Part shown: piece by piece, positions 21,218 to 30,078 of the stretch
Layout: every line of letters starts with the position of its first letter
Position numbering within the stretch: the first letter of the stretch is position 1
From: G963665925 sp050596425
GTDB taxonomy: Bacteria; Bacillota; Clostridia; Peptostreptococcales; Acidaminobacteraceae
NCBI RefSeq assembly: GCF_050596425.1
Contig: NZ_CP192292.1
Location: 310,001-374,000, forward strand
Reading direction: 5' to 3'
Length of the DNA stretch: 64,000 nt
Notes under the pieces: model-generated
Told to the model about the DNA's origin: nothing
The model's input: the letters and a program-made list of their open reading frames with translations, nothing else
The model's database searches: none
Made by a program: the position numbers and the translations under genes

Positions 21218-22208
21218 AGAGACCTGCGTCCTCTGTTCAAGGGTGGAACTTACAAGAAACTTAAAACACTATCCATTTCCAAGCCTTTTAAGTGAAGAAC
21301 TTCTTGATAAGCTTTTACATGAACTTCGCTATATTTTTGATTCCCCAAAAATCAAGGCTGAATATGACCTACTCTGGTCAAATGGAAAAGACCTTGGGAA
21401 TGCACAGCAGATGCAACTTCAACTTCAAAATGGCTTTCAGCATAAGAAGTATGAAGACGCCTTTTACCAAATGGCTGAAGACCCACAGAAAAATTTGATC
21501 CTATTTTTAGGCGCTGGCGACCATATTCAAATGAAAAAGAGCAAATGGGGTTTGACCCTGGATGTACTTTGGGAAGAAATGAGTTATTTAGATGACTTGA
21601 TAGATGCCTCGAGTGAATATGCATTCGATCCAGACTTGGGTTATTTAACAAGTCATGTGACAGATGTGGGAACCGGTATGCATGCCTCTGTCCTTATGCA
21701 TTTACCCGCCTTGAAAGAGAGCGGACTAATAGATGATATAAACCAAGCTGCAGGTCAGTTGGGTTTAACTGTAACAGGTTTGAGTGATCAGGTTTTAAGA
21801 GGGGCTGGAGCCTTTTATAGAATAAAAAACCATGTGACAATTGGACGTTCTGAATGGGAAATGATCGATACAGTCACAGAAATCTCCAGACAAATTGCTC
21901 GTAAAGAGAATGAGGCCCTAGAGACCATATACATATCAAATCGGTTGGAAGTCGAAGACAAAATCAGTCGAGCCATGGGTATATTATCAAGCGCAAAGCT
22001 AATGGGGAGAGGGGAATTTTTGGACCTTATTTCCAGTGTTCGAATGGGAATAAGACTCAAACTCATTCAAGATAGAGCTTTATCAGATATTGATGCATTG
22101 ATTTTTAATACAAGTGCAGGAACCCTTCAATTGGAAAGCGGGAAAGGGCTTAGTGCCCTGGAGTTAAAATCTCGTAGAGCTGATGTATGCAGGAGATTCT
22201 TTAAATAG
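21204..22208 (+). CDS. mcsB: McsB-family protein, predicted catalytically inactive arginine kinase
   Basis: Position, size (334 residues) and overall similarity identify McsB, which phosphorylates arginines to mark proteins for ClpCP. Compared with my recollection of the Bacillus sequence, key sites are changed. The catalytic acidic motif NEEDH is GAGDH (residues 103-107). The catalytic cysteine motif LTSCPTNVGTG reads LTSHVTDVGTG with His151 for Cys, and the ATP-site arginine in GLRAS is histidine (GMHAS). SSRIRLARN is CSRVELTRN, and the loop corresponding to YGEGSEAVGN is shortened. The frame is complete, so this looks like selection on a non-enzymatic role. ATG 21204 is used because GGGGGA lies 8 bp before it; ATG 21189 lacks a site. 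It overlaps mcsA and is followed by clpC after 12 bp. Confidence 0.85.
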   Translation: MTKNKETCVLCSRVELTRNLKHYPFPSLLSEELLDKLLHELRYIFDSPKIKAEYDLLWSNGKDLGNAQQMQLQLQNGFQHKKYEDAFYQMAEDPQKNLILFLGAGDHIQMKKSKWGLTLDVLWEEMSYLDDLIDASSEYAFDPDLGYLTSHVTDVGTGMHASVLMHLPALKESGLIDDINQAAGQLGLTVTGLSDQVLRGAGAFYRIKNHVTIGRSEWEMIDTVTEISRQIARKENEALETIYISNRLEVEDKISRAMGILSSAKLMGRGEFLDLISSVRMGIRLKLIQDRALSDIDALIFNTSAGTLQLESGKGLSALELKSRRADVCRRFFK

Positions 22209-22220
22209 AGGAGGCCGAGT

Positions 22221-24734
22221 ATGTCCGTTTTTGAAAAGCTATCACGTTCAGCCAGAAAAGCAGTCAATACAGCATTTGATGAAGCAAGGCACCTCGGGCA
22301 CAATTTTGTAGGGATGGAGCATATCCTTCTTGGAATTGTGAGAGTGCCAGACAACTTAGTCTCCAAGCGACTTCTTGAAAGTGGCATACGAATTGAGGAC
22401 ATAAGACTGGAAGTTATAAAACTGACAGGACAAAGCGTATTTCAAACAAATGTTGATGGATACACACCAAGGGCGCGACATTGCCTTGAGCAAAGTGCCA
22501 TGATCTCCAAACGTTTGGGGTATTCTCAAATTGAACCGGAACACCTGATGCTGGCTATTTTAGAAGATGAACACTCAACTGCCTACGAGGCCATTGATTC
22601 CCTTATGGTGGATTTAAAGGTCTTAAAGACCCAGTTGAGCCAAGCAAAAAGCAAGGAAGAAAAAGCACCGGGAATAAATGAAGATGCTCCTCCTGCACCT
22701 GAAACCAGCGGTGTGAAAGGTCGGAGTGGTCAAGGTCCAGTTCGATCAGTACTGGTGGAGAAAAAAGAAAAATTAGTGGATAAATATGGTGTGAACTTAA
22801 CATCCCTAGCCGCAGACAAGCGACTGGATCCTGTTATTGGACGTGAAATGGAAATAAAGAGAATGATACAGGTTCTTTGCAGGCGCACCAAAAACAATCC
22901 CTGCCTTGTTGGAGAGCCTGGGGTGGGCAAAACAGCGGTCATAGAAGGGCTGGCCCACATGATCGTCGATGAACGGGTGCCTGAGAAACTTCTTGGCAAG
23001 AAAATTGTTTCCCTCAATATGGGGATACTTCTTGCGGGTACAAAATATCGTGGAGAATTTGAAGAGCGCCTGACAGGGCTCCTAGAGGAAATACAGTCCG
23101 ACAAGGACGTTCTGCTTTTTATAGATGAACTGCATACAATTATTGGTGCAGGTGGGGCAGAAGGTGCCATAGATGCCTCAAACATTTTAAAACCGAGTTT
23201 GGCACGAGGGGATATTCAAGTCATTGGAGCAACAACATCGGGAGAATATCAGAAATATATTGAAAAAGATTCAGCATTGGAAAGACGGTTTCAGCCCATC
23301 CGGGTTCATGAGCCCTCAGCAGAAGAAACACTTCTTATTCTAAAAGGGGTCAAGGAAAAATACGAGGCACATCATAGAGTTTATATTAAGGATCAAGCCC
23401 TGCGCGCTGCCGTGGAGCTTTCAGATAGGTATATAACGGACAGGTTTTTACCTGACAAGGCAGTCGACATTATTGACGAAGCTTGTTCCATGGTGCGCAT
23501 AAACACGACGGGAGACCCTGCCCATATTGAAGCTTTGGCAGTTCAACTTGAACACGTTCGTCGGGATAAGGCCCTGGCCATTCATGAAATGAATTTTGAA
23601 AAAGCGGCAGAACTCAGGGACAGGGAACGGGAAATTATTGAACGTATCGAAATCGAAAGAGATTTGTATAGAGAAACCTTGGATATGAATTTGACTGTAG
23701 ATCAGAATCATGTGGAATCTATTGTGGCAGAGTGGACAGGTATACCAGTTTCACGGCTAGCCATGACAGAAAAGGAGAGGCTCATCAACTTGGAAAAGCA
23801 CCTCCACGAAAAAGTTGTCGGTCAAATTGAAGCAGTGGAGCTTGTATCAAAGGCCATACGCCGGTCTCGTGTGGGATTAGCCAACCCGGGAAGGCCCATA
23901 GGGTCCTTTGTATTTTTGGGTCCGACAGGTGTGGGAAAAACTGAGCTTTCAAAGACGCTGGCAGAAACCCTTTTCGGAGATGTATCAGCCCTCATTCGAG
24001 TGGATATGTCTGAATTTATGGAAAAGCACAATGTGTCCAGATTGGTGGGATCCCCTCCAGGTTACATTGGACATGAAGAGGGGGGCCAACTGACAGAAAA
24101 GGTTAGAAGGCAGCCTTATGCTGTGGTTCTTTTTGATGAAATTGAAAAGGCGCACCCGGATGTCTTTAACCTATTGCTGCAAATACTGGATGATGGCATT
24201 CTAACCGATTCAAAGGGGCGTAACGTCAATTTTAAGAATACAGTCATCATTATGACATCAAACATTGGCGTAGATAAAATAAAAAAGCAGGCATCAGTGG
24301 GCTTTGTCACAGACGAGGGCAGTGTAGACTATAAGGCATATGAGCGCATGAAAGAAATCCTCCTTGAAGAGATGAAACAAAGCTTTAGACCTGAGTTTAT
24401 CAACCGTATAGATGATATTATTGTCTTTCATAAGCTAAGTGAAGAAGAGCTTGGAGAAATATTAGAAATCCTGCTCATAGATTTCAGAAAAAGACTGGAC
24501 AAGCTGGGCATAGATATGACAATTACCCAGACCTTAAAGTCATTGATATGTGAACAAGGATATAGCGACACCTATGGTGCGCGTCCCTTAAAGCGAATGA
24601 TGACAAAATATATTGAAGACAAGATTTCCGAGGAAATCCTTCAAGGTCGTATTGACCAGGGGGACCATATAGAACTTGATTATGATAAAGACGTTGTTAT
24701 TACAAAGAAAGAAAAGAGTCAGTTAGAGGTGTAA
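22221..24734 (+). CDS. clpC: ClpC AAA+ unfoldase
   Basis: Hexameric ATPase that unfolds proteins and passes them to ClpP. Two N-terminal Clp repeats (residues about 1-145) carry the adaptor-binding domain. AAA-1 has Walker A GEPGVGKT at 231-238 and Walker B LLFIDELH. A middle domain with a UVR-like stretch (NFEKAAELRDREREIIER) is where adaptors such as McsB bind. AAA-2 has Walker A GPTGVGKT at 567-574. A ClpP-binding loop is expected in AAA-2 but was not pinpointed. The length of 837 is normal. GAGGAGG precedes the start, 12 bp after mcsB. With an apparently inactive McsB, substrate delivery may rely on McsA, MecA-type adaptors or non-phosphorylating binding. Confidence 0.96.
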   Translation: MSVFEKLSRSARKAVNTAFDEARHLGHNFVGMEHILLGIVRVPDNLVSKRLLESGIRIEDIRLEVIKLTGQSVFQTNVDGYTPRARHCLEQSAMISKRLGYSQIEPEHLMLAILEDEHSTAYEAIDSLMVDLKVLKTQLSQAKSKEEKAPGINEDAPPAPETSGVKGRSGQGPVRSVLVEKKEKLVDKYGVNLTSLAADKRLDPVIGREMEIKRMIQVLCRRTKNNPCLVGEPGVGKTAVIEGLAHMIVDERVPEKLLGKKIVSLNMGILLAGTKYRGEFEERLTGLLEEIQSDKDVLLFIDELHTIIGAGGAEGAIDASNILKPSLARGDIQVIGATTSGEYQKYIEKDSALERRFQPIRVHEPSAEETLLILKGVKEKYEAHHRVYIKDQALRAAVELSDRYITDRFLPDKAVDIIDEACSMVRINTTGDPAHIEALAVQLEHVRRDKALAIHEMNFEKAAELRDREREIIERIEIERDLYRETLDMNLTVDQNHVESIVAEWTGIPVSRLAMTEKERLINLEKHLHEKVVGQIEAVELVSKAIRRSRVGLANPGRPIGSFVFLGPTGVGKTELSKTLAETLFGDVSALIRVDMSEFMEKHNVSRLVGSPPGYIGHEEGGQLTEKVRRQPYAVVLFDEIEKAHPDVFNLLLQILDDGILTDSKGRNVNFKNTVIIMTSNIGVDKIKKQASVGFVTDEGSVDYKAYERMKEILLEEMKQSFRPEFINRIDDIIVFHKLSEEELGEILEILLIDFRKRLDKLGIDMTITQTLKSLICEQGYSDTYGARPLKRMMTKYIEDKISEEILQGRIDQGDHIELDYDKDVVITKKEKSQLEV

Positions 24735-24736
24735 AA

Positions 24737-26107
24737 GTGGCAAAGACGAAGACGAAATTTGTGTGTCAATCATGTGGATACAATTCTCTGAAATGGATGG
24801 GGAAATGTCCTGGTTGTAAGGAATGGGACACTTTTGTAGAAGAATTGGAAACACCCAAAGCGGCAAAAAAGAATGAAAGTAAGACGATCAGCACGGCATC
24901 AAAGCCGCAAAAGCTTAGTGAAATTACATTTGAGAATGAGGATAGAACTAAGACGAATATCAGTGAACTGGACCGAGTTCTTGGGGGCGGTATCGTAAAG
25001 GGCTCGCTTGTCCTAGTTGGTGGAGATCCCGGAATAGGAAAATCAACCCTTTTATTACAGGTGGCTGATCTGATCGCTCGGCAAAATAAGAAGGTCCTTT
25101 ATGTGTCGGGGGAGGAGTCTATTAAGCAGACCAAGCTAAGGGCAGACCGATTAAAAGCGGGTAGTGATAATCTTCTTATTGTGGCAGAGAACAACCTGGA
25201 CCGAATTTTAGCTCATATTGATGTGGAAAAGCCAGACCTTCTTATAACAGACTCGATTCAGACGGTCTATCATCCGGATGTGACATCAGCCCCGGGCAGT
25301 GTGTCACAGGTTAGGGAGGCCACTGGGATTCTTATGCGGGTAGCAAAAGGTCTTGGTATAGCAACCTTCATTGTGGGTCATGTTACAAAGAGTGGTTCCA
25401 TTGCAGGTCCAAAGGTCCTTGAACATATGGTGGATACCGTTTTGTATTTTGAAGGGGAAAAACACAATGTCTACAGGATTCTTAGGGCTGTTAAGAATCG
25501 ATTTGGCTCAACGAATGAAATCGGTATATTTGAAATGAGCAATCGCGGTCTCATAGAAGTGCAAAATCCCTCAAATCTATTTTTATCAAATAGACCGGAA
25601 GATGCCCCAGGTTCTGTGGTTATTGCTGCCATGGAAGGGAGTCGGCCTGTTCTGATTGAACTTCAGGCCCTTGTGTCTCAGTCCAGCTTTGGAAACCCTA
25701 GACGGATGGCCAATGGTGTGGATTACAACCGCGTTATTATGTTAATGGCGGTCTTAGAAAAACGCGTTGGGATGATGATAAGTGATCAAGATGGGTATGT
25801 AAATGTAGTAGGGGGAATGTCTCTGGATGAACCTGCGGCAGACTTGGCTATTATTACGGCGATCGCATCGAGTTTTAGAAATAAGGCAGTTGACCCTGAC
25901 ACTATGATTTTTGGAGAAGTGGGTTTAACTGGGGAAATTCGAAGTGTGTCACATGCCCAGAGTCGCCTTATTGAGTCAAGTAAAATGGGCTTTAAAAAAT
26001 GTGTGCTGCCAAAAGGCAACATGGATGGCTTAGAAATTCCAGAGGGGGTTAAGGTCTACGGAATACAGTCTGTAGAAGAAGCCTTTGCAGTTTTATTTGG
26101 GAGGTAG
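24737..26107 (+). CDS. radA: RadA/Sms DNA repair ATPase
   Basis: RecA-like helicase that extends recombination intermediates. An N-terminal four-cysteine zinc finger (CQSCGYNSLKWMGKCPGC) is followed by Walker A GGDPGIGKST from residue 95, the RadA-specific KNRFG motif at 253-257, and a C-terminal Lon-protease-like domain without proteolytic function. The 456 residues are typical. It starts with GTG 2 bp after the clpC stop, with AGAGGTG at 24725-24731 as the ribosome site, so it is translationally coupled. The clpC-radA-disA order is conserved in Firmicutes. Confidence 0.95.
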   Translation: MAKTKTKFVCQSCGYNSLKWMGKCPGCKEWDTFVEELETPKAAKKNESKTISTASKPQKLSEITFENEDRTKTNISELDRVLGGGIVKGSLVLVGGDPGIGKSTLLLQVADLIARQNKKVLYVSGEESIKQTKLRADRLKAGSDNLLIVAENNLDRILAHIDVEKPDLLITDSIQTVYHPDVTSAPGSVSQVREATGILMRVAKGLGIATFIVGHVTKSGSIAGPKVLEHMVDTVLYFEGEKHNVYRILRAVKNRFGSTNEIGIFEMSNRGLIEVQNPSNLFLSNRPEDAPGSVVIAAMEGSRPVLIELQALVSQSSFGNPRRMANGVDYNRVIMLMAVLEKRVGMMISDQDGYVNVVGGMSLDEPAADLAIITAIASSFRNKAVDPDTMIFGEVGLTGEIRSVSHAQSRLIESSKMGFKKCVLPKGNMDGLEIPEGVKVYGIQSVEEAFAVLFGR

Positions 26108-26112
26108 ATGAT

Positions 26113-27186
26113 ATGGCGTTAAAGCGAGAAATAGATCACAGGTTGTTGGAACCACTTAAGCTACTGGCGCCTGGAACAATCCACCGCGAAGGCATTGACA
26201 ATATTCTCAACGCGGGCACCGGGGCCCTCATTATTTTCGGTGATGAAAAAGACGTGCTAGATATTACAGATGGCGGTTTTAAAATAGACACAGAGTTCTC
26301 TCCAACCCATTTATATGAACTGGCAAAGATGGATGGGGCTGTTCTCTTGTCTTCAGATGGGAAAAAAATTCTAAAAGCCAATACTCAGCTCAATCCAGAT
26401 CCGAGCATTGAAACAATGGAGACTGGAACACGTCACAGAACGGCGGAACGTGTAGCCAAGCAAACAGGCCACCTAGTCGTGTCTATTTCGCAGAGGCGGG
26501 ACGTCATAACAATTTACAAGGGCACGCTTAAATATGTTTTTAGAGAAATCAATGTTCTTTTGACAAAGGCCAACCAAGCCATTCAGACCCTTGAAAAGTA
26601 CCGAAAATCATTTGATGATGCGGTGAGTGTTCTGACAACACTTGAAATTGATGACCTGGTGACCCTGAACGATGTATGTATTTGCATGATGCGGGCTGAA
26701 ATTCTCCTGCGTGTTACGGCAGAAATAGAAAGGTATATCACAGAGCTGGGACGTGAAGGTCGACTTGTGGCCATGCAGATGGAGGAACTTTCCGGTCCTG
26801 TCGATGGAGAACTTCAAAATATTATTGAAGATTACAAGAAGGAAGATCGAGAACGTGATGACATATACCTGAGCCTTTGGAAACTGTCATCAGATGCCCT
26901 GCTTGATCCAATGAATATGGCCAAGGCCCTTGGCTATGTGACAAATGCAGATCTACTTGATACACCGGTCTTTACAAAGGGCTTTAGGGTGCTTTCAAAG
27001 ATTCCTCGTCTACCTGCAGCGGTTATAAATAATATTATCCTGCACTTTGATGACTTTCAGGATATACTTGTTGCAACAAATGACGAACTTGATGAAGTTG
27101 AAGGTGTGGGTATGGTCAGGGCGAGAAATATAAGAGAAGGATTAAGGCGTATTAGCGAAAGAAGTTTGATTGATGCCAGCCGTTGA
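26113..27186 (+). CDS. disA: DNA-integrity scanning diadenylate cyclase
   Basis: Makes cyclic di-AMP from ATP while scanning DNA; stops when it meets branched structures. The DAC domain contains the two signature motifs DGA at 74-76 and RHR at 107-109 (TRHRTAERVAKQTGH), so activity is expected. A linker helical domain follows, then the C-terminal helix-hairpin-helix (VEGVGMVRARNIREGL). The length of 357 is normal. GGGAGGTAG lies 6 bp before the start, 5 bp after radA. In Bacillus, RadA interacts with DisA, consistent with co-expression. Last gene of the operon. Confidence 0.96.
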   Translation: MALKREIDHRLLEPLKLLAPGTIHREGIDNILNAGTGALIIFGDEKDVLDITDGGFKIDTEFSPTHLYELAKMDGAVLLSSDGKKILKANTQLNPDPSIETMETGTRHRTAERVAKQTGHLVVSISQRRDVITIYKGTLKYVFREINVLLTKANQAIQTLEKYRKSFDDAVSVLTTLEIDDLVTLNDVCICMMRAEILLRVTAEIERYITELGREGRLVAMQMEELSGPVDGELQNIIEDYKKEDRERDDIYLSLWKLSSDALLDPMNMAKALGYVTNADLLDTPVFTKGFRVLSKIPRLPAAVINNIILHFDDFQDILVATNDELDEVEGVGMVRARNIREGLRRISERSLIDASR

Positions 27187-27203
27187 GGTTAACGTACATA
27201 AAG

Positions 27204-27238
27204 AAAAAGAGGATGCCGAAGCATCCTCTTTTTCTTTT
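27204..27238 (+). terminator. Terminator after disA
   Basis: A 13-bp stem (27204-27216 with 27221-27233) with a CGAA tetraloop, A-rich before and T-rich after. It can work in both directions between the convergent disA and amt genes. Confidence 0.9.
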
Positions 27239-27309
27239 CTAAGCATGTAGCAAAGAAACTATTGGTACAATGCCAATCTAATATAGGATTAAATCGACAC
27301 GATTGGGGC

Positions 27310-28524
27310 TTAAATAATATAAGCATTTTCTCCGTGGAGCGTTTCATCAAGACCAGCTGATTGGTCTTCAGCTTTCACGCGGACTGGAGTGACCTTATCA
27401 ATGAGCATGAGCAGGACATAAGAAATTATAAAGGCATACACAGATGCAAATACGACAGCGCCAACTTCAACAAAGAAGAAACGTGTGCCACCGTGAATTA
27501 GACCATCTGCGCCGGAAGGGTTGATGGCAGTTGATCCTAGAATGGCCAACATGATAACGCCGACAATGCCGCCAACGCCATGCACGCCCCAAACATCAAG
27601 GGCATCGTCCCACTGGAGTTTGTTCTTGAGTTCAACAGCATAGAAACAAACCACACCAGCTGTGATACCGATAATAGCCGCTTCACGAGGTCCAACAAAG
27701 CCAGCGGCTGGTGTAATTGTTGCAAGACCTGCAACGGCACCGGTTAGAAATCCGACAAACTTAGGTTTGCCTGTGTGTTTCCATTCAATAATCAGCCAAA
27801 CAATGGCTGCGAAAGACGCTGCAATGTCGGTGTTCAAAAAAGCCATGGCTGTGATACCATCAACACGAAGTTCACTGCCGGCATTAAAGCCGTACCATCC
27901 AAACCACAATAGAGCTGTTCCAAGTGCAATCAGTGGAATACTATGCGGTTCGTGGTTTTTAACATGTCGCTTGCCAACGAAAAACACAGATGCAAGTGCA
28001 GCCATACCAGCTGTGGCATGAACCACAATACCGCCTGCGAAGTCAATGACACCAAGTTGTGCAAGAATGCCACCACCCCATACCATATGAGTGAATGGGA
28101 AGTAAACAAGAAGCAACCAAGCAATCTGGAAAATAACGTAGGCAGTGAATCGCACCCGTTCTGTAAAGGCCCCAGTGATAAGGGCTGGCGTGATGACTGC
28201 AAACATCATTTGATAAGCGATGAAAACGAGAATTGGTATATTGTTGTCGGCTGACAAAGCGCTTGTCAAATCGACACCATTTAGAAATGCCATATCGAGA
28301 TTACCGATAACACCACCGATATCACCACTAAAACATAGGGAATATCCAACGGAGTACCATAGTATTGTGGTGATCCCCAGTGAAACAAAGCTTTGCATCA
28401 TAATAGATAAAACGCCTTTTCGGCCCACTAGTCCCCCATAAAAAAAGGCAAGACCTGGGGTCATAAGCATTACAAGGCTTGTTGCTAAAAGCATAAATCC
28501 CGTACTGCCAGTATCAAAATTCAT
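27310..28524 (-). CDS. amt: Ammonium transporter (Amt family)
   Basis: Trimeric membrane channel for ammonium uptake. The 404-residue product has about 11 transmembrane segments. Family motifs include FFYGGLVGRKGVLS after the first segment, FAGGIVVHATAGMAAL, and DALDVWGVHGVGGIVG near the C-terminus with pore-lining histidines. GGAGGG lies before the start. A near-perfect sigma-54 promoter is just upstream, and an NtrC-type activator and kinase lie behind it on the same strand. A glnK (PII) gene, usual partner of amt, is not adjacent on either side, so gating would need a PII protein encoded elsewhere. Confidence 0.95.
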   Translation of the reverse strand: MNFDTGSTGFMLLATSLVMLMTPGLAFFYGGLVGRKGVLSIMMQSFVSLGITTILWYSVGYSLCFSGDIGGVIGNLDMAFLNGVDLTSALSADNNIPILVFIAYQMMFAVITPALITGAFTERVRFTAYVIFQIAWLLLVYFPFTHMVWGGGILAQLGVIDFAGGIVVHATAGMAALASVFFVGKRHVKNHEPHSIPLIALGTALLWFGWYGFNAGSELRVDGITAMAFLNTDIAASFAAIVWLIIEWKHTGKPKFVGFLTGAVAGLATITPAAGFVGPREAAIIGITAGVVCFYAVELKNKLQWDDALDVWGVHGVGGIVGVIMLAILGSTAINPSGADGLIHGGTRFFFVEVGAVVFASVYAFIISYVLLMLIDKVTPVRVKAEDQSAGLDETLHGENAYII

Positions 28525-28565
28525 AAAACACCCTCCAATATTTTTATAAGTACAGAAAGTAATAT

Positions 28566-28581
28566 TGCAAGGATCGTGCCA
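28566..28581 (-). promoter_or_regulatory. Sigma-54 promoter of amt
   Basis: On the minus strand TGGCACG, four bases, then TTGCA: the -24 GG and -12 GC elements are at canonical spacing and match the consensus almost perfectly. The predicted start is about 30 bp before the amt start codon. Initiation needs an NtrC-type activator; one is encoded directly upstream. Confidence 0.88.
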
Positions 28582-28627
28582 ATTTGTGAAAGCTCTGTTT
28601 TCAAGGGATTACATATGAGATTAAGGG

Positions 28628-28676
28628 AAAAAGTGAGCCAAACCTGTCACACTGGGACAGGTTTGGCTCACTTTTT
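28628..28676 (-). terminator. Terminator of the kinase-regulator operon
   Basis: A perfect 21-bp stem (28628-28648 with 28656-28676) with a 7-nt loop; on the minus strand it ends in TTTTTCCC. It insulates amt from the regulator genes. Confidence 0.92.
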
Positions 28677-28709
28677 AAAAGCAATGGCTTCAAATCTCTA
28701 AAAGCTGGT

Positions 28710-30032
28710 TTATAAATCAATATTAAATTTGTTGATTTTACGATGAAGGGATCGCCTACTAATGCCCAGTGACTGGGCTGCTTTTGTAACGTTGCCTCCA
28801 GAGTCGATGAGCGCACTGCGTAGAATACGTTCTTCAGTATCTTCAACCTGTTCTGTGAGAGGCATATGCTTTATTGAAGAAGAGGCCAGAATCTTTTCTG
28901 GAAGATCCTGAGTTGTGATTAAATTGCCATCACTAATAACGATAATGCGTTCGATTATGTTTTCTAGCTCTCTTACATTTCCTGGCCAATCGTAGTTCAG
29001 TAGAGCTTGGAGGGCGTCATTAGAGAGGGCTTTTCTTTGTCCCTGACTGCTTAAGTCAATAAAAACCTCGATAAGTTCTTTTAGGTCTTCTTGTCTTTGG
29101 CGCAGGGGCGGGACAGTCAGTGGAATGACATTCAGTCTGTAATAGAGGTCTTCGCGAAAGAGACCTTCTGCGACCAGAGTTTCCAAATCCTTATTTGTTG
29201 CCGTGATAATTCGTATATCTAGCGGTATGGTTTCAGTGCTTCCCAGGCGTTCAAATTCCTTTTGTTGAATAATTCTAAGGAGTTTAAGTTGAATGAGTGG
29301 AGAAATGTCTCCGATTTCATCTAAAAATATGGTTCCGCCATTTGCTATTTCAAAGCGTCCGAGCTTTTGGGCATTGGCACCAGTGAAAGCGCCCTTTTCA
29401 TGACCAAACAATTCGCTTTCCAGTAAGGTTTCTGGAAGGGCAGAGCAGTTCACTTTTACAAATGGTTTTTCTCTTCTTGGACTGGCCTCGTGTATGGCTC
29501 TTGCCACCAGTTCCTTGCCTGCGCCGGTCTCACCGTGAATATAAACAGTGGCGAGACTAGAAGCCACTTTATGAACCATGTGTATGAGATTTTTCATGGG
29601 TGGGCTGTTGGCTATAAGAATGGATTCAGCAGGCTTAATCCCACTGGAATCGGAATCTGAGTGGTTGAGAATGAGCTGGGTTTTCCGCACAGACTCAAGG
29701 ACCTCGTCAATGTTAAATGGTTTTCTAATATAATCACTGGCCCCGGCTTTAAGGGCTTCAATGGCTGTGTCAAGGGTTGCAAAGGCTGTCATTAGAAGGA
29801 CCTTAATATAGGGGTCCTTTTCCTTTATTTTTGTTAAGAGTTCCATACCATCCATCCCAGGCATTTTAATGTCGGTCAGGACAATATCAACAGCATATCT
29901 GTCGATGAGATTCAGAGCCAAGTCTCCACTTGAAGCGGTAAGCACTGAGTAGCCGTCATGCTTGAGCACTCTTTCAAGCATATTGAGAATGTTATTCTCA
30001 TCATCAACGATCAATATCTGCGTTTTGTTCAT
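28710..30032 (-). CDS. NtrC-family sigma-54-dependent response regulator
   Basis: A 440-residue transcriptional activator in three parts. The receiver domain (1-120) has Asp54 in VLTDIKMPGMDG as phosphorylation site. The AAA+ domain has Walker A GETGAGKE at 167-174 and the sigma-54-contacting loop GAFTGA at 214-219. The C-terminal Fis-type helix-turn-helix is at about 400-438 (AQSLGISRRSLHRKINKF). It is encoded 46 bp after its likely partner kinase. The sigma-54 promoter before amt makes the transporter its clearest target, although no enhancer sequence was identified with confidence. Confidence 0.93.
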   Translation of the reverse strand: MNKTQILIVDDENNILNMLERVLKHDGYSVLTASSGDLALNLIDRYAVDIVLTDIKMPGMDGMELLTKIKEKDPYIKVLLMTAFATLDTAIEALKAGASDYIRKPFNIDEVLESVRKTQLILNHSDSDSSGIKPAESILIANSPPMKNLIHMVHKVASSLATVYIHGETGAGKELVARAIHEASPRREKPFVKVNCSALPETLLESELFGHEKGAFTGANAQKLGRFEIANGGTIFLDEIGDISPLIQLKLLRIIQQKEFERLGSTETIPLDIRIITATNKDLETLVAEGLFREDLYYRLNVIPLTVPPLRQRQEDLKELIEVFIDLSSQGQRKALSNDALQALLNYDWPGNVRELENIIERIIVISDGNLITTQDLPEKILASSSIKHMPLTEQVEDTEERILRSALIDSGGNVTKAAQSLGISRRSLHRKINKFNIDL

Positions 30033-30078
30033 TTGCCTTCCTCATTTCAAATATTATTTCTCAAGACGATCATAGGTC

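Noticed and set aside
21189..22208. mcsB as a frameshifted pseudogene
   Set aside because: The frame is intact over its whole length and embedded in a coupled operon; only specific motifs are changed.
22730..23185. 151-codon minus-strand frame inside clpC
   Set aside because: Antisense shadow of the AAA-1 region; no start signal.
27662..28254. Plus-strand frames of 119 and 103 codons
   Set aside because: Antisense to the clear amt gene.
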